This document shows, one piece after another, positions 21,124-30,874 of a DNA stretch of 64,000 nucleotides. A program made the position numbers and the translations under genes. Source of the DNA: Rhizobium halophilum. Its GTDB lineage: Bacteria > Pseudomonadota > Alphaproteobacteria > Rhizobiales > Rhizobiaceae. The number at the start of each line of letters is the position of its first letter. Position 1 is the first letter of the stretch. The stretch covers positions 434,001 to 498,000 of the forward strand of contig NZ_JAKJHS010000002.1 of assembly GCF_021648825.1 (NCBI RefSeq), given 5' to 3'. The notes under the pieces are model-generated. The model was not told where the DNA came from and did not search any database. It saw only the letters and a list, made by a program, of their open reading frames with translations.

Positions 21124-21220
21124 AAATCTGCTCGATGGGGAGGACGAATGCTCATATGTAGTAAATGAAGTGGCGGTGTGAAGGCAGAAAGACCATCTGC
21201 CGCTACAGAATGCGAGTCGC

Positions 21221-21249
21221 TTGACACGAGCATAGACGAATAATAGAAC
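21221..21249 (+). promoter_or_regulatory. Candidate ssb promoter overlapping the LexA box
   Basis: A perfect -35 hexamer TTGACA is followed after 17 bp by TAGAAC, a three-of-six match to the -10 consensus. The LexA box starts within this -10 element, so LexA binding would block it. Only the sequence match and position support it. Confidence 0.5.
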
Positions 21250-21260
21250 AAATAAAGAAC
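21246..21260. promoter_or_regulatory. LexA-binding SOS box between uvrA and ssb
   Basis: The sequence GAACAAATAAAGAAC is an exact GAAC-N7-GAAC direct repeat, on the other strand GTTC-N7-GTTC, which is the established LexA operator of Alphaproteobacteria. It sits 123 bp from the uvrA start and 111 bp from the ssb start, so it can control both genes of the DNA damage response. Confidence 0.9.
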
Positions 21261-21371
21261 AAAAACACTGTGGATTGCTGGCTGGTAAATGCCAATGCCG
21301 CAAGCTTATGGTCTAAGTTGCTCCATTCTATGGACTAGGCCGCCTCCAGGGCGGCGGACAAGGTGAAAAAC

Positions 21372-21911
21372 ATGGCTGGAAGCGTCAACAAGGTAATTTT
21401 GGTCGGTAATGTCGGCGCTGATCCCGAGATCCGGCGCACACAGGATGGCCGCCCGATCGCTAACCTGCGCATCGCTACCTCCGAAAGCTGGCGGGACCGC
21501 AACAGCGGCGAGCGGAAGGAAAAAACCGAGTGGCATACGGTGGTGGTCTTCAACGAAGGTCTCTGCAAGGTAGTGGAGCAGTACGTGAAGAAGGGCGCTA
21601 AGCTCTACATCGAGGGCGCGTTGCAGACCCGCAAGTGGCAGGACCAGAACGGTAATGACCGCTATTCGACCGAGGTCGTGCTGCAGGGCTTCAATTCGAC
21701 CCTGACCATGCTCGATGGACGTGGCGGTGAAGGCGGCGGGCAGGGAAGCTACGGCGGTGGTGGTGGCGGTCGCGTCAGCGGCGGAAACGATTACGGCGGC
21801 GGCAACTTTGGCGACGACTACGACCGCCCGGCGTCGGGCAGCAGCCGCGGCGGGCAGGGCGGCGGCGCTGGCGGCTTCTCCCGCGATCTCGACGACGATA
21901 TCCCGTTTTGA
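21372..21911 (+). CDS. ssb: Single-stranded DNA-binding protein
   Basis: Protects and organises single-stranded DNA in replication, recombination and repair. The OB fold occupies residues 1-110 ([46 protein letters not shown]). A Gly-rich, low-complexity linker of about 50 residues leads to the acidic tip DDDIPF that recruits partner proteins. The ATG is preceded by AAGGTG; a GTG three codons upstream is the alternative. The gene is divergent from uvrA and shares its SOS box. Confidence 0.98.
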   Translation: MAGSVNKVILVGNVGADPEIRRTQDGRPIANLRIATSESWRDRNSGERKEKTEWHTVVVFNEGLCKVVEQYVKKGAKLYIEGALQTRKWQDQNGNDRYSTEVVLQGFNSTLTMLDGRGGEGGGQGSYGGGGGGRVSGGNDYGGGNFGDDYDRPASGSSRGGQGGGAGGFSRDLDDDIPF

Positions 21912-21916
21912 CGAGA

Positions 21917-21938
21917 GGGCGCTTCGGCGCCCATCTTA
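21917..21938 (+). terminator. Possible terminator of ssb
   Basis: A 6-bp perfect stem (GGGCGC with GCGCCC) closed by a stable TTCG tetraloop begins five bases after the ssb stop codon. The following tract ATCTTATT is only moderately T-rich. Confidence 0.5.
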
Positions 21939-21962
21939 TTGGTAAATGACTGCTAGCCGAGA

Positions 21963-22595
21963 TCAGCCCGCGGCAAAGGCAGACTTGATCCCATCCACCA
22001 CGAACTGCACCGAGAGCGCCGCAAGGATGACGCCGAGGAGACGGGTGAGAATCGCCCGCCCGGTGACACCGAGGAAGCGGTCTAGCCGTTCCGCGATCAG
22101 GAGCATGGTTAGCACCAGTCCCATGCTGAGGGCAAGCACGAGGATCAGCAGCGCCCGGTCCCAAGGCCCTGATAGCGTACCAGCCAACAGTACGGTTGCC
22201 GAGATGGCACCCGGACCGGCAATCAGCGGCAGAGCCAGCGGAAAGACAGCGATATTGTGAATATGGTCGATGGTAACCGCCGCTTGCGAGGTTTTCTCCT
22301 TACGTTCCTGTCGTCTTTCGAACACCATTTCAAAGGCGATCCAGAACAGGAGAAGTCCGCCGGCAATACGGAAGGCACCCATGGATATCCCCAGCGACCC
22401 TAGGAGGCTTGCACCAAACAACGCAAAGATGGCCAGAATGCCGAAGGCGATAAGGGAGCCACGGATGGCGACCTGCCGGCGCTGCGTCCGGGTCATCCCC
22501 ACCGTCAGTCCGAGAAACACCGGTGCCAGGCCTGGCGGATCGAGCGTCACCAGCAGTGTCGTGAAGGCGTTCACTAGCGTGTCGGCACTCGCCAT
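21963..22595 (-). CDS. MarC family integral membrane protein
   Basis: Six-helix inner-membrane protein of 210 residues of the MarC/UPF0056 family. Typical segments are FTTLLVTLDPPGLAPVFLGLT at the N-terminus, FRIAGGLLLFWIAFEM, and the conserved AVFPLALPLIAGPGAISATVLL loop. The family was once linked to multiple antibiotic resistance, but no transport activity is established. It converges with ssb and is divergent from gyrA. Confidence 0.93.
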   Translation of the reverse strand: MASADTLVNAFTTLLVTLDPPGLAPVFLGLTVGMTRTQRRQVAIRGSLIAFGILAIFALFGASLLGSLGISMGAFRIAGGLLLFWIAFEMVFERRQERKEKTSQAAVTIDHIHNIAVFPLALPLIAGPGAISATVLLAGTLSGPWDRALLILVLALSMGLVLTMLLIAERLDRFLGVTGRAILTRLLGVILAALSVQFVVDGIKSAFAAG

Positions 22596-22831
22596 CCTAT
22601 ATCCTTGCCAATGTTCCCGTTCTTGCGGATCCCGTAGGGGATTGTTAGGACAGGTTGGCGAACAAGGAAAGGGCGAGGGTCTGCATTGCCTTCCTGCGCA
22701 GTTCGCTTAAGCGCGGCCTCGATAGACCGCCAAGACTTGAAAGCTGTTCAAAACCGCTGCGGAAATTGGCGCTTCGGACCTCTTTCCGATATAGAAACAC
22801 AACTGATTCCGAACAAAGATCGTGATCCGAT

Positions 22832-25648
22832 TTGACTGAGCAAAGCACTCCCGGCGGCGGAAAGCTGCCCCCAGGCATTGAACCCATTTCCATCATGGAG
22901 GAGATGCAGCGGTCCTATCTCGATTACGCGATGAGTGTGATCGTCAGCCGCGCGCTCCCTGACGTGCGAGACGGGCTGAAACCCGTGCACCGGCGCATTC
23001 TCTTCTCCATGAGCGAGATGGGGATCGACTGGAACAAGAAATATGTGAAGTCTGCCCGCGTCACCGGTGACGTGATGGGTAAATACCATCCGCACGGCGA
23101 TGCGGCGATCTACGATGCGTTAGCGCGCATGGCACAGGATTGGTCCCTCCGGCTGCCGCTTATCGACGGCCAGGGCAATTTTGGCTCCATTGACGGGGAT
23201 CCGCCGGCCGCACAGCGCTATACGGAATGCCGCCTGCAGAAGGTTGCGCACACGCTCCTCGACGATCTCGACAAGGAGACGGTCGACTTCCGCGACAACT
23301 ACGACGGCACCATGTCTGAGCCGGTTGTGGTGCCGGCTCGCTTCCCCAACCTGCTCGTCAACGGTGCAGGTGGCATTGCGGTCGGTATGGCTACCAACAT
23401 TCCGCCGCACAACCTAACCGAAGTGATCGATGGCTGCATTGCGCTGATCGAAAACCCTGCAATTGAACTTCCCGAGTTGATGCAGATCATTCCGGGGCCC
23501 GATTTCCCCACGGGGGCACTCATCCTTGGCCGGGCAGGGATCAAGTCGGCATATGAGACCGGACGCGGCTCCGTCATCATGCGTGGCAAGGCGCATATCG
23601 AGCCGATGCGTGGCGATCGCGAGCAGATCATCATCACCGAAGTTCCCTACCAGGTGAACAAGGCAACGATGATCGAGAAGATGGCAGAGCTCGTGCGCGA
23701 CAAGCGCATCGAGGGCATCTCCGATCTTCGCGACGAATCTGACCGCCAGGGCTACCGCGTCGTCATTGAGCTGAAGCGGGACGCCAATGCCGAGGTGATC
23801 CTCAACCAGCTTTATCGCTATACGCCGCTGCAGACCTCCTTCGGCTGCAACATGGTAGCGTTGAACGGCGGCAAGCCGGAGCAACTGACCCTGATCGACA
23901 TGCTGAAGGCTTTCGTCTCCTTCCGCGAGGAGGTCGTCAGCCGGCGTACGAAGTACCTACTGCGCAAGGCTCGCGAGCGTGCGCACGTCTTGGTCGGCCT
24001 GGCGATTGCTGTTGCCAACATTGACGAAGTGATCAACCTGATCCGCCGGGCGCCCGATCCGGCGACCGCGCGCGAGCAGTTGATGACGCGCCGCTGGCCG
24101 GCGCATGACGTCGAGGCCTTGATCCGCCTGATCGACGATCCGCGCCACAAGATCAACGAGGACGGCACCTACAATCTTTCCGAAGAACAGGCGCGTGCAA
24201 TCCTCGAACTTCGCCTTGCCCGCCTGACGGCTCTGGGCCGGGACGAAATTGCCGATGAACTTAACAAGATCGGCGCGGAAATCAGCGACTACCTCGACAT
24301 ACTCTCCTCACGCGTGCGCATCTATCAGATCGTCAAGGACGAGCTTGCGGCTGTTCGCGACGAGTTCGGCACACCGCGCAGGACGGAGATTCTTGAGGGC
24401 GGTCCGGACATGGACGACGAGGATCTGATCGCACGAGAAGAGATGGTCGTCACAGTTTCGCACCTCGGCTACATCAAGCGCGTGCCCCTGACCACCTACC
24501 GTGCCCAGCGCCGCGGCGGCAAGGGTCGCTCCGGCATGGCCACGCGGGACGAGGATTTCGTGACGCGGCTGTTCGTTGCGAACACCCACACGCCGGTGCT
24601 GTTCTTCTCCTCGCGCGGCATCGTCTACAAGGAAAAGGTCTGGCGCCTTCCGATCGGAACCCCGACGTCGCGCGGCAAGGCGCTCATCAACATGCTGCCG
24701 CTGGAGCCCGGCGAACGCATCACGACGATCATGCCGCTGCCGGAAGACGAGACCACCTGGGACAATCTCGACGTCATGTTCTCGACGACGCGGGGTACCG
24801 TACGACGCAACAAGCTGTCTGACTTCATCCAGGTCAACCGCAACGGCAAGATAGCGATGAAGCTGGAGGAGGAGGGCGACGAGATCCTCTCTGTCGAAAC
24901 CTGCACGGACCGCGACGACGTGCTGCTGACGACCGCACTCGGTCAGTGCATCCGCTTTCCGGTCGACAGCGTCCGCGTCTTTGCCGGCCGCAACTCGATC
25001 GGCGTGCGCGGCATCTCTCTGCAGTCCGGAGACCGCATCATTTCGATGACAATCGTCGGCCACGTAGACGCGGAGCCGTGGGAGCGGGCTGCCTATCTGA
25101 AGCGCTCTGCTTCCGAGCGCCGCGCCATGGGTGTCGACGAAGAGGACATCGCGTTGGTCGGCGAAGAGGTCGGCGCCGAAGGGGAGCTGAGCGAAGAGCG
25201 TTATCAGGAGCTCAAGGCGCGCGAGCAGTTCGTGTTGACGGTTTCCGAACGCGGTTTTGGCAAGCGCTCCTCGTCCTATGACTTCCGCACCTCGGGCCGC
25301 GGCGGCAAGGGCATTCGCGCCACCGATACCTCGCGTACGAACGAGATCGGTCAGCTGGTTGCAGCCTTCCCTGTGGAAGATTCCAACCAGATCATGCTGG
25401 TCTCTAACGGCGGAGTCTTGATCCGCGTCCCGGTGGACGGCATCCGTATCGCCAGCCGCGCGACCAAGGGGGTAACGATCTTCTCTACCGCCAAGGACGA
25501 GCGCGTCGTCTCCGTCGAACGGATCAGCGAGCCGGAAGGTGAAGATGAGAACGGGACGGTGCTGCCGGAAGAGATCGTCTCGGAGACGGGAGATCTTGGT
25601 GCACCGGCGGAAGCCGAAGCCCCAGATGAAGCGCCCGACACGGAGTGA
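22832..25648 (+). CDS. gyrA: DNA gyrase subunit A
   Basis: Breakage-reunion subunit of gyrase, which introduces negative supercoils. The 938-residue protein starts at TTG ([18 protein letters not shown]), the expected rhizobial N-terminus; no ATG fits. Catalytic tyrosine is Tyr130 (AQRYTECRL). In the quinolone-determining region the sequence is [13 protein letters not shown], so the position equal to E. coli Ser83 is Ala91, while Asp95 matches Asp87. The GyrA box QRRGGKG and six beta-pinwheel repeats follow, with an insert rich in Glu (about 760-800). The tail is acidic. Confidence 0.98.
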   Translation: MTEQSTPGGGKLPPGIEPISIMEEMQRSYLDYAMSVIVSRALPDVRDGLKPVHRRILFSMSEMGIDWNKKYVKSARVTGDVMGKYHPHGDAAIYDALARMAQDWSLRLPLIDGQGNFGSIDGDPPAAQRYTECRLQKVAHTLLDDLDKETVDFRDNYDGTMSEPVVVPARFPNLLVNGAGGIAVGMATNIPPHNLTEVIDGCIALIENPAIELPELMQIIPGPDFPTGALILGRAGIKSAYETGRGSVIMRGKAHIEPMRGDREQIIITEVPYQVNKATMIEKMAELVRDKRIEGISDLRDESDRQGYRVVIELKRDANAEVILNQLYRYTPLQTSFGCNMVALNGGKPEQLTLIDMLKAFVSFREEVVSRRTKYLLRKARERAHVLVGLAIAVANIDEVINLIRRAPDPATAREQLMTRRWPAHDVEALIRLIDDPRHKINEDGTYNLSEEQARAILELRLARLTALGRDEIADELNKIGAEISDYLDILSSRVRIYQIVKDELAAVRDEFGTPRRTEILEGGPDMDDEDLIAREEMVVTVSHLGYIKRVPLTTYRAQRRGGKGRSGMATRDEDFVTRLFVANTHTPVLFFSSRGIVYKEKVWRLPIGTPTSRGKALINMLPLEPGERITTIMPLPEDETTWDNLDVMFSTTRGTVRRNKLSDFIQVNRNGKIAMKLEEEGDEILSVETCTDRDDVLLTTALGQCIRFPVDSVRVFAGRNSIGVRGISLQSGDRIISMTIVGHVDAEPWERAAYLKRSASERRAMGVDEEDIALVGEEVGAEGELSEERYQELKAREQFVLTVSERGFGKRSSSYDFRTSGRGGKGIRATDTSRTNEIGQLVAAFPVEDSNQIMLVSNGGVLIRVPVDGIRIASRATKGVTIFSTAKDERVVSVERISEPEGEDENGTVLPEEIVSETGDLGAPAEAEAPDEAPDTE

Positions 25649-25663
25649 CGGGGAGAACCAAGA

Positions 25664-25696
25664 CAAAAAAGCCGGGCGCTTCGCCCGGCTTTTTTG
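25664..25696. terminator. Bidirectional terminator after gyrA
   Basis: The 8-bp stem GCCGGGCG/CGCCCGGC with a three-base loop has six A before and six T after it, so it can stop gyrA transcription (+) and the two-gene small-protein unit arriving from the other side (-). Confidence 0.9.
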
Positions 25697-25758
25697 TGGC
25701 TGCGCGGAGGACGTGGTCGTCGGCGCAGCCCGCTACTCTATTGTCGATGACACGTTGA

Positions 25759-25893
25759 TTAGAAAGGGACGTGACGTTTCGCGAAGACCTTCATTTCCTC
25801 GCTCTCGCGGCGCAGCTCAGCGATCGTAGACGCGACCGATGCCACGAACATAATGCTGATCAAACTCGCCAATACCGTCAACGTCACGAACAT
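25759..25893 (-). CDS. Small membrane protein, 44 residues (second gene of pair)
   Basis: Not recognised. The open frame begins MFVTLTVLASLISIMFVASVA and ends in a charged tail ELRRESEEMKVFAKRHVPF. The first 22 residues form one hydrophobic segment. A good ribosome-binding site (GAGGCAGGAC) precedes the ATG. It lies 25 bp after another small membrane-protein frame on the same strand and ends before the bidirectional gyrA terminator. That arrangement is what supports it as a gene; no homologue could be checked. Confidence 0.5.
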   Translation of the reverse strand: MFVTLTVLASLISIMFVASVASTIAELRRESEEMKVFAKRHVPF

Positions 25894-25918
25894 GTCCTGC
25901 CTCTTTCGTCAGTACCGC

Positions 25919-26074
25919 TCAGTAGAACGAGAGGTCGTGATAACGTCCCGTCATCTGCGGATAGTTCAATTCGGTCCATTCCGACCGATCCTGATAAAGG
26001 GTCACTGTGGCCGTGAGCATCGCCGCTATCATTGCTGTCCAGACCATGTTGATCATGGAGATCTTGTCCAGCAT
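25919..26074 (-). CDS. Small membrane protein, 51 residues (first gene of pair)
   Basis: Not recognised. The protein starts MLDKISMINMVWTAMIAAML, with one hydrophobic segment of about 20 residues, then a polar tail containing YQDRSEWTELNYPQ and an aromatic end LSFY. A strong ribosome-binding site (AGAAGGAAG) sits nine bases before the ATG; a longer in-frame start exists but lacks one. The topology, a single N-terminal segment with a short soluble tail, resembles the next gene, and the two probably form an operon. Confidence 0.55.
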   Translation of the reverse strand: MLDKISMINMVWTAMIAAMLTATVTLYQDRSEWTELNYPQMTGRYHDLSFY

Positions 26075-26374
26075 GATCGGCTTCCTTCTCTCGATCATCT
26101 CAGTTGTCCTTCTTGCTGCCAGAACGCCGTTTTCGCGATCTGGTTCCAATTTGTTCTGGAAAGCTGCCGGTGCGCCTTATGCTTGTGCCTGTCCTCACAT
26201 CGGCCAGACTTGCTGCGCTGCCTGCTTTCCGGCTTGGTCTCCCGCCCCGTGTCCGCATAAAATCACAGGCGCAATGAGCCTGCCTTGAACGGGCCGTTCA
26301 TCTGGCGTTCATCTTCGCGATACTTGAAGTGAAACCGTGAGCATGACAAAAGGCGGAAAAACGACGGGATCTTC
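26075..26374. other. Intergenic region upstream of coaD
   Basis: About 300 bases between the divergent small-protein pair and coaD, expected to contain both promoters. I see no convincing hexamer pair, no long inverted repeat and no further gene. A GTTC-N6-GTTC sequence near 26139 is one base short of the LexA spacing and is not called. Confidence 0.5.
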
Positions 26375-26869
26375 ATGGCGATCGCTTTCTACCCGGGATC
26401 CTTCGATCCCCTGACCAACGGTCATCTGGACGTGCTGCTGCAAGCATTGCAGGTGGCGGAAAAGGTGGTGGTCGCCATCGGTGTCCATCCGGGAAAGGTG
26501 CCGATGTTCACGTTCGAGGAGCGGGCCGACCTAATCCGGGCGTCGCTCCTGGATGCACTGCCGGAAAAGGGGCGGGATATCGAGGTGGTGTCTTTCGACA
26601 ATCTCGTTGTCGATGCCGCGCGGGCTTACGGGGCGCGACTGCTGATCCGGGGCCTGAGGGACGGCACCGATCTCGACTACGAAATGCAGATGGCGGGCAT
26701 GAACCGCCAGATGGCGCCGGACATCCAGACGGTTTTTCTGCCCGCCGGAGTCGCGTCGCGGCCCATTACGGCCACATTGGTTAGGCAGATCGCCGCAATG
26801 GGCGGCGATGTCGGCGCATTTGTGCCAGCACCCGTCCTCCTGGCCATGAAGAACAAGCTCAGACGCTGA
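26375..26869 (+). CDS. coaD: Phosphopantetheine adenylyltransferase
   Basis: Transfers AMP from ATP to 4'-phosphopantetheine, the penultimate step of coenzyme A synthesis. The 164-residue protein has the nucleotidyl-transferase signature [17 protein letters not shown] with the TxGH motif, the [22 protein letters not shown] substrate segment, and [12 protein letters not shown] near the end. It is followed after 20 bp by the periplasmic cyclophilin gene, which suggests an operon. Confidence 0.98.
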   Translation: MAIAFYPGSFDPLTNGHLDVLLQALQVAEKVVVAIGVHPGKVPMFTFEERADLIRASLLDALPEKGRDIEVVSFDNLVVDAARAYGARLLIRGLRDGTDLDYEMQMAGMNRQMAPDIQTVFLPAGVASRPITATLVRQIAAMGGDVGAFVPAPVLLAMKNKLRR

Positions 26870-26889
26870 CTTCCCATACTGGAGATCTC

Positions 26890-27462
26890 ATGAACCCGAT
26901 CCGTCTCGCCGTCGCAGGCGCTCTTGCAATTGCATCTTTCGCCTTTCCGGCACTTGCAGCCGAAGACGACTTCTTGACCATCCAGTTGAAGGATGGCCCT
27001 GTGGTCGTTGAACTGCTGCCGGAGGTGGCACCCGAGCACGTGGCGCAGATCAAGAAGCTGGCCGCCGAGGGCGAATACAACAATGTTGCCTTCCACCGCG
27101 TTATCGAAGGATTCATGGCACAGACGGGCGACGTCGAATTCGGTGATATGGAAGACGGCTTTGACCCCAACCGTGCCGGCACGGGTGGATCCGAGCTGCC
27201 TGATCTCCCTGCAGAATTCTCCGACCTTCCGTTCGAACGCGGCACGGTCGGCATGGCACGCTCGCAGGATCCGGACTCGGCCAATTCGCAGTTCTTCATC
27301 ATGTTTGACGAAGGATCCTTCCTGAACGGCCAGTATACGGTTGTCGGCAAGGTTGTTTCGGGTATGGAGAACGTCGACAAGATCAAGCGCGGTGAAGGTG
27401 GCAACGGCGAAGTTTCCGATCCTGACCGCATGATCGAGGTCACCGTCGGGAAACCGAACTGA
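26890..27462 (+). CDS. ppiA: Periplasmic cyclophilin-type peptidyl-prolyl isomerase
   Basis: Proline isomerase that assists folding of exported proteins. A signal peptide of about 23 residues (ending FPALAAE) precedes a short prokaryotic cyclophilin domain with FHRVIEGFMAQTGD, GTVGMARSQDPDSANSQFFI and the QYTVVGKVVSGM segment. The 190-residue length matches PpiA. The gene is followed 39 bp later by a second, cytoplasmic cyclophilin gene, so the two look like an old tandem duplication. Confidence 0.93.
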   Translation: MNPIRLAVAGALAIASFAFPALAAEDDFLTIQLKDGPVVVELLPEVAPEHVAQIKKLAAEGEYNNVAFHRVIEGFMAQTGDVEFGDMEDGFDPNRAGTGGSELPDLPAEFSDLPFERGTVGMARSQDPDSANSQFFIMFDEGSFLNGQYTVVGKVVSGMENVDKIKRGEGGNGEVSDPDRMIEVTVGKPN

Positions 27463-27501
27463 TAAAGGCGCTTGGCGTCGGATAAGAAAAAGGAGAAGGC
27501 C

Positions 27502-28017
27502 ATGGCCGAGATCAAGGATCCGGAAAACACCCTCATCATGGAAACCACCAAGGGCAAAGTCGTCATCGCCCTGATGCCGGACCTTGCGCCGGGCCACGTG
27601 GCCCGCATCAAGGAACTGGCTCGCGAACAGGCCTATGACGGCGTCGTATTCCACCGCGTCATCCCCGACTTCATGGCGCAGACCGGCGACGTGCAGTTCG
27701 GCAAGAAGGGTGGCGAAAACTTCAACCCGGGCCGCGCAGGCATGGGCGGCTCCGACAAGCCGGATCTGAAGGCTGAATTTTCTGCGGTCCCGCACGTCCG
27801 CGGTACGTGCTCGATGGCGCGCTCGCAGAACCCGAACTCGGCCAACTCGCAGTTCTTCATCTGCTTCACCGACGCGCCGTGGCTGAACAAGCAGTACACG
27901 GTCTGGGGCCAGGTCGTCGAAGGCATGGACAACATCGACCAGATCAAGAAGGGCGAGCCCGTCCAAGACCCCGATTCGATCGTCTCGATCAAGGTTGCTG
28001 CCGACATCGCGGCCTGA
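27502..28017 (+). CDS. ppiB: Cytoplasmic cyclophilin-type peptidyl-prolyl isomerase
   Basis: Second cyclophilin, 171 residues, without signal peptide. Active-site segments are FHRVIPDFMAQTGD and CSMARSQNPNSANSQFFICF. I start at MAEIKDPENTL, which has the ribosome-binding site AGGAG; an in-frame start ten codons upstream begins within that leader. The gene is the last of the coaD unit and is followed by an intrinsic terminator. Confidence 0.95.
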   Translation: MAEIKDPENTLIMETTKGKVVIALMPDLAPGHVARIKELAREQAYDGVVFHRVIPDFMAQTGDVQFGKKGGENFNPGRAGMGGSDKPDLKAEFSAVPHVRGTCSMARSQNPNSANSQFFICFTDAPWLNKQYTVWGQVVEGMDNIDQIKKGEPVQDPDSIVSIKVAADIAA

Positions 28018-28040
28018 CGGCAGCGTAACGAAACTGCGAG

Positions 28041-28067
28041 GCGCCTCGGTTATGCCGGGGCGCTTTT
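28041..28067 (+). terminator. Intrinsic terminator after ppiB
   Basis: Nine-base-pair stem GCGCCTCGG/CCGGGGCGC (one G-U pair), five-base loop, then TTTT. It lies 23 bases after the ppiB stop. Confidence 0.78.
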
Positions 28068-28130
28068 CTGTTGTGCAGCCTCCCGCTATCTGCGAAGGCC
28101 TACTTGTAATCCTAAATCTTTCGACAGCCG

Positions 28131-29216
28131 ATGCGCGTAGACCTCTTCAACTTTCACCTGCCCGACGAAAACATCGCGCTGCGGCCAGCGAGCCCGCGTG
28201 ACAGCGCCAGGATGCTCATCGTGCGTCCGGGGCATGACCCGGTCCTGGCGGATCGCAGCGTCCGCGATCTGCCAGATATGCTCCGGCCGGGCGACGCACT
28301 CGTCTTCAACGATACGCGCGTGATACCCGCGCAGCTTGAAGGGCAGCGGGTGCGGGAAGGGGGAACCGAGCTTCCGGTCTCCACCACGCTGCACATGCGT
28401 GTGGGTCCGGAGCGGTGGAAAGTCTTCGCAAGGCCCGGCAAGCGCATCAAGGTCGGCGACCGCATCCTCTTCGGTCACAGCGGCGATGCGTGCCTCCTGG
28501 GGACGCTGAACGCGACCGTCGAGTCCAAAGGGGAGGGTGGTGAGATCACCCTGCTGTTCGACCTCGCCGGCCCGGCGCTGGATGAGGCCATCATGACGGT
28601 GGGCCACATCCCGCTGCCGCCATATATCGCCGACAAGCGGCCGGAAGACGAACGCGATCGGCAGGACTACCAGACGATCTACGCGCGTGAAGAGGGCGCA
28701 GTTGCGGCACCCACAGCCGGGCTGCATTTCACGCCGGAGCTTTTCGCGGCATTGGAGGCGGCAGGCGTTGAACGGCACTTCGTCACGCTGCACGTCGGCG
28801 CTGGCACCTTCCTTCCGGTAAAGGCCGAAGACACCACCGAGCACAAGATGCATTCCGAGATCGGCTACGTTGGTCCTGAGACGGCAGAGGCTTTGAATGC
28901 GGTGCGGGCGAGGGGCGGTCGTATCGTCTCGGTGGGAACGACCTCGCTGCGGCTTCTCGAGAGTGCCGCAGCCGAGGACGGAACGATCCTGCCTTGGAGC
29001 GGTGCGACCGACATCTTCATCACGCCCGGCTACCGCTTCAAGGCGGTGGACATGCTGATGACCAACTTCCATCTGCCCAAATCGACGCTTTTCATGCTTG
29101 TCTCGGCCTTCAGCGGCCTGGAGACCATGCGAAGCGCCTATGACCATGCGATCGGCACCGGCTATCGCTTCTATTCCTACGGCGATTCCAGCCTCCTCTT
29201 CCGGAAACCAGAATGA
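28131..29216 (+). CDS. queA: S-adenosylmethionine:tRNA ribosyltransferase-isomerase QueA
   Basis: Transfers and isomerises the ribose of S-adenosylmethionine onto preQ1 in tRNA, giving epoxyqueuosine. The 361-residue protein is full length: [19 protein letters not shown] at the start, [37 protein letters not shown], and [17 protein letters not shown]. Its stop overlaps the tgt start by four bases (ATGA), coupling the two successive enzymes of queuosine formation. Confidence 0.98.
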   Translation: MRVDLFNFHLPDENIALRPASPRDSARMLIVRPGHDPVLADRSVRDLPDMLRPGDALVFNDTRVIPAQLEGQRVREGGTELPVSTTLHMRVGPERWKVFARPGKRIKVGDRILFGHSGDACLLGTLNATVESKGEGGEITLLFDLAGPALDEAIMTVGHIPLPPYIADKRPEDERDRQDYQTIYAREEGAVAAPTAGLHFTPELFAALEAAGVERHFVTLHVGAGTFLPVKAEDTTEHKMHSEIGYVGPETAEALNAVRARGGRIVSVGTTSLRLLESAAAEDGTILPWSGATDIFITPGYRFKAVDMLMTNFHLPKSTLFMLVSAFSGLETMRSAYDHAIGTGYRFYSYGDSSLLFRKPE

Positions 29217-30343
29217 CAGAGACGTTCCAGTTCAACCTCAAGACCACCGACGGCGGCGCGCGTCTTGGCGAGGTGACGATGCCGCGCGGCACGATCCGAA
29301 CACCGGCCTTCATGCCGGTGGGCACGGTCGGTACCGTCAAGGCCATGTATCTCGACCAGGTACGCGAAACAGGCGCGGACATCATTCTGGGCAACACCTA
29401 TCACCTGATGCTGCGGCCCGGGGCAGAGCGCGTCGCCAGGCTCGGAGGCCTGCACAAGCTGATCCGGTGGGAGCATCCGATCCTCACCGATTCGGGCGGC
29501 TTCCAGGTGATGTCCCTTTCCGGGCTGCGCAAGCTTGATGAACAGGGCGTGACCTTCAAGAGCCACGTCGACGGCTCGCTGCACCACATGTCGCCGGAGC
29601 GGTCGATCGAGATCCAGGGCCTGCTCGGGTCAGACATCCAGATGCAGTTGGACGAGTGCGTGGCACTGCCGGCAGAACCCAAGGAGATCGAACGGGCGAT
29701 GGAGCTCTCGCTGCGCTGGGCAGAGCGCTGCCGCGTCGCCTTCGGCGAGCAGCCCGGCAAGGCCATGTTCGGCATCGTCCAGGGGGGTGACCAGCCGGAT
29801 CTTCGTGTGCGCTCCGCCGAGGGGCTAAGGCAGCTCGACTTGAAGGGCTATGCGGTCGGCGGACTTGCCGTTGGCGAACCTCAGGATGTGATGCTGCGCA
29901 TGCTGGAGACGACGCTGCCGGTGCTGCCATCGGACAAGCCGCGCTACCTCATGGGCGTCGGCACGCCGGACGACATTCTGAAATCCGTCGCGCGCGGGAT
30001 CGACATGTTCGACTGCGTCATGCCGACTCGATCCGGGCGCCACGGGCTAGCCTTCACGCGGCGGGGACGGATCAACATCCGCAACGCCCGGCATGCGGAA
30101 GACATGCGCCCGCTCGACGAGGACTCGAGCTGCCCGGCCGCGCGTGACTATTCCCGTGCCTACCTGCATCACCTGGTGCGCTCCGACGAGGCGCTGGGAG
30201 GCATGCTGCTCTCCTGGAACAACCTTTCCTACTACCAGGACCTGATGAAGGGCATCCGGGCCGCCATCGCCGAGGGACGCTTCGCAGACTTCTATGCGGA
30301 AACACAGGAGGCCTGGGCGAAAGGCGATCTGGAACCGGTCTGA
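29213..30343 (+). CDS. tgt: tRNA-guanine transglycosylase Tgt with degenerate zinc site
   Basis: Exchanges guanine for preQ1 at position 34 of tRNAs with GUN anticodons. The 376-residue sequence keeps the catalytic and substrate segments: [12 protein letters not shown] (Asp94), [22 protein letters not shown], and FDCVMPTR with the nucleophile Asp267. The zinc-binding CxCxxC...H motif is not intact: the four positions are Ser305, Cys307, Ala310 and Asn336, leaving only one cysteine. The surrounding fold ([19 protein letters not shown]) is preserved, so the protein probably folds without zinc. Coupled to queA. Confidence 0.96.
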   Translation: MTETFQFNLKTTDGGARLGEVTMPRGTIRTPAFMPVGTVGTVKAMYLDQVRETGADIILGNTYHLMLRPGAERVARLGGLHKLIRWEHPILTDSGGFQVMSLSGLRKLDEQGVTFKSHVDGSLHHMSPERSIEIQGLLGSDIQMQLDECVALPAEPKEIERAMELSLRWAERCRVAFGEQPGKAMFGIVQGGDQPDLRVRSAEGLRQLDLKGYAVGGLAVGEPQDVMLRMLETTLPVLPSDKPRYLMGVGTPDDILKSVARGIDMFDCVMPTRSGRHGLAFTRRGRINIRNARHAEDMRPLDEDSSCPAARDYSRAYLHHLVRSDEALGGMLLSWNNLSYYQDLMKGIRAAIAEGRFADFYAETQEAWAKGDLEPV

Positions 30344-30363
30344 CGGGCAGGGGGCTAAGTCCC

Positions 30364-30786
30364 TTAGATCCCCTGACTGGTGGTGTTGCGCTTCATGCGC
30401 ACGCCATTGAATTTGTAGGATCCATCATCCATCAACCGCATCTCATAGATCGCCGTCCAATCCTGGCCCTCTTCGCCGCTGATCAGAACCTCCTGCAAAA
30501 CAAGCTCTCCGCCGCCGACGAGCTTGGAGCGCCCGAATGCGTAGTTGCCGAGCTTGTATACGGGAGAATAGTTCTTGCGCACCATGTCGAGGAACTGCGT
30601 CTCGCTGCGATAAATGCTGCGGATATTGGGGGATGCGAAGGAGTAGGCCATTTCTGCATCATCCGATGCGAAAGCGCTGAGTTGGCTTGCGATCACAGCC
30701 TGGGCTTCACGGACAGGATCCTCTGCGCGCGACATGTTAGCGAACAGGAGCATACTCAGCAGCAGGCAGGCGAATCGAAAGAACAT
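30364..30786 (-). CDS. DUF4864 domain secreted protein
   Basis: Hypothetical exported protein of 140 residues. A signal peptide (FACLLLSMLLFANMSRA) precedes a DUF4864-like domain: EAQAVIASQLSAFASDDAEMAYSFASPNIRSIY, TQFLDMVRKNYSPVY, then a beta-rich end. The family resembles small SnoaL/NTF2-like folds, but no activity is known. It faces the tgt gene and is divergent from recX. Confidence 0.85.
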   Translation of the reverse strand: MFFRFACLLLSMLLFANMSRAEDPVREAQAVIASQLSAFASDDAEMAYSFASPNIRSIYRSETQFLDMVRKNYSPVYKLGNYAFGRSKLVGGGELVLQEVLISGEEGQDWTAIYEMRLMDDGSYKFNGVRMKRNTTSQGI

Positions 30787-30874
30787 CGGCTATCTCCTCT
30801 GGCTCAATGAATAACGCTAGCGCGTTTTGCGGAGCGGAGGAAATCACACCTTCCGATGTACGTGGGAGTGGCGG

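Noticed and set aside
24308..25666. 452-codon frame antisense to gyrA
   Set aside because: The plus strand encodes a complete GyrA C-terminal domain; the antisense product has no recognisable motif.
26139..26152. GTTC-N6-GTTC resembling a LexA box near coaD
   Set aside because: The spacing is six, whereas the alphaproteobacterial operator needs seven; no SOS gene is adjacent.
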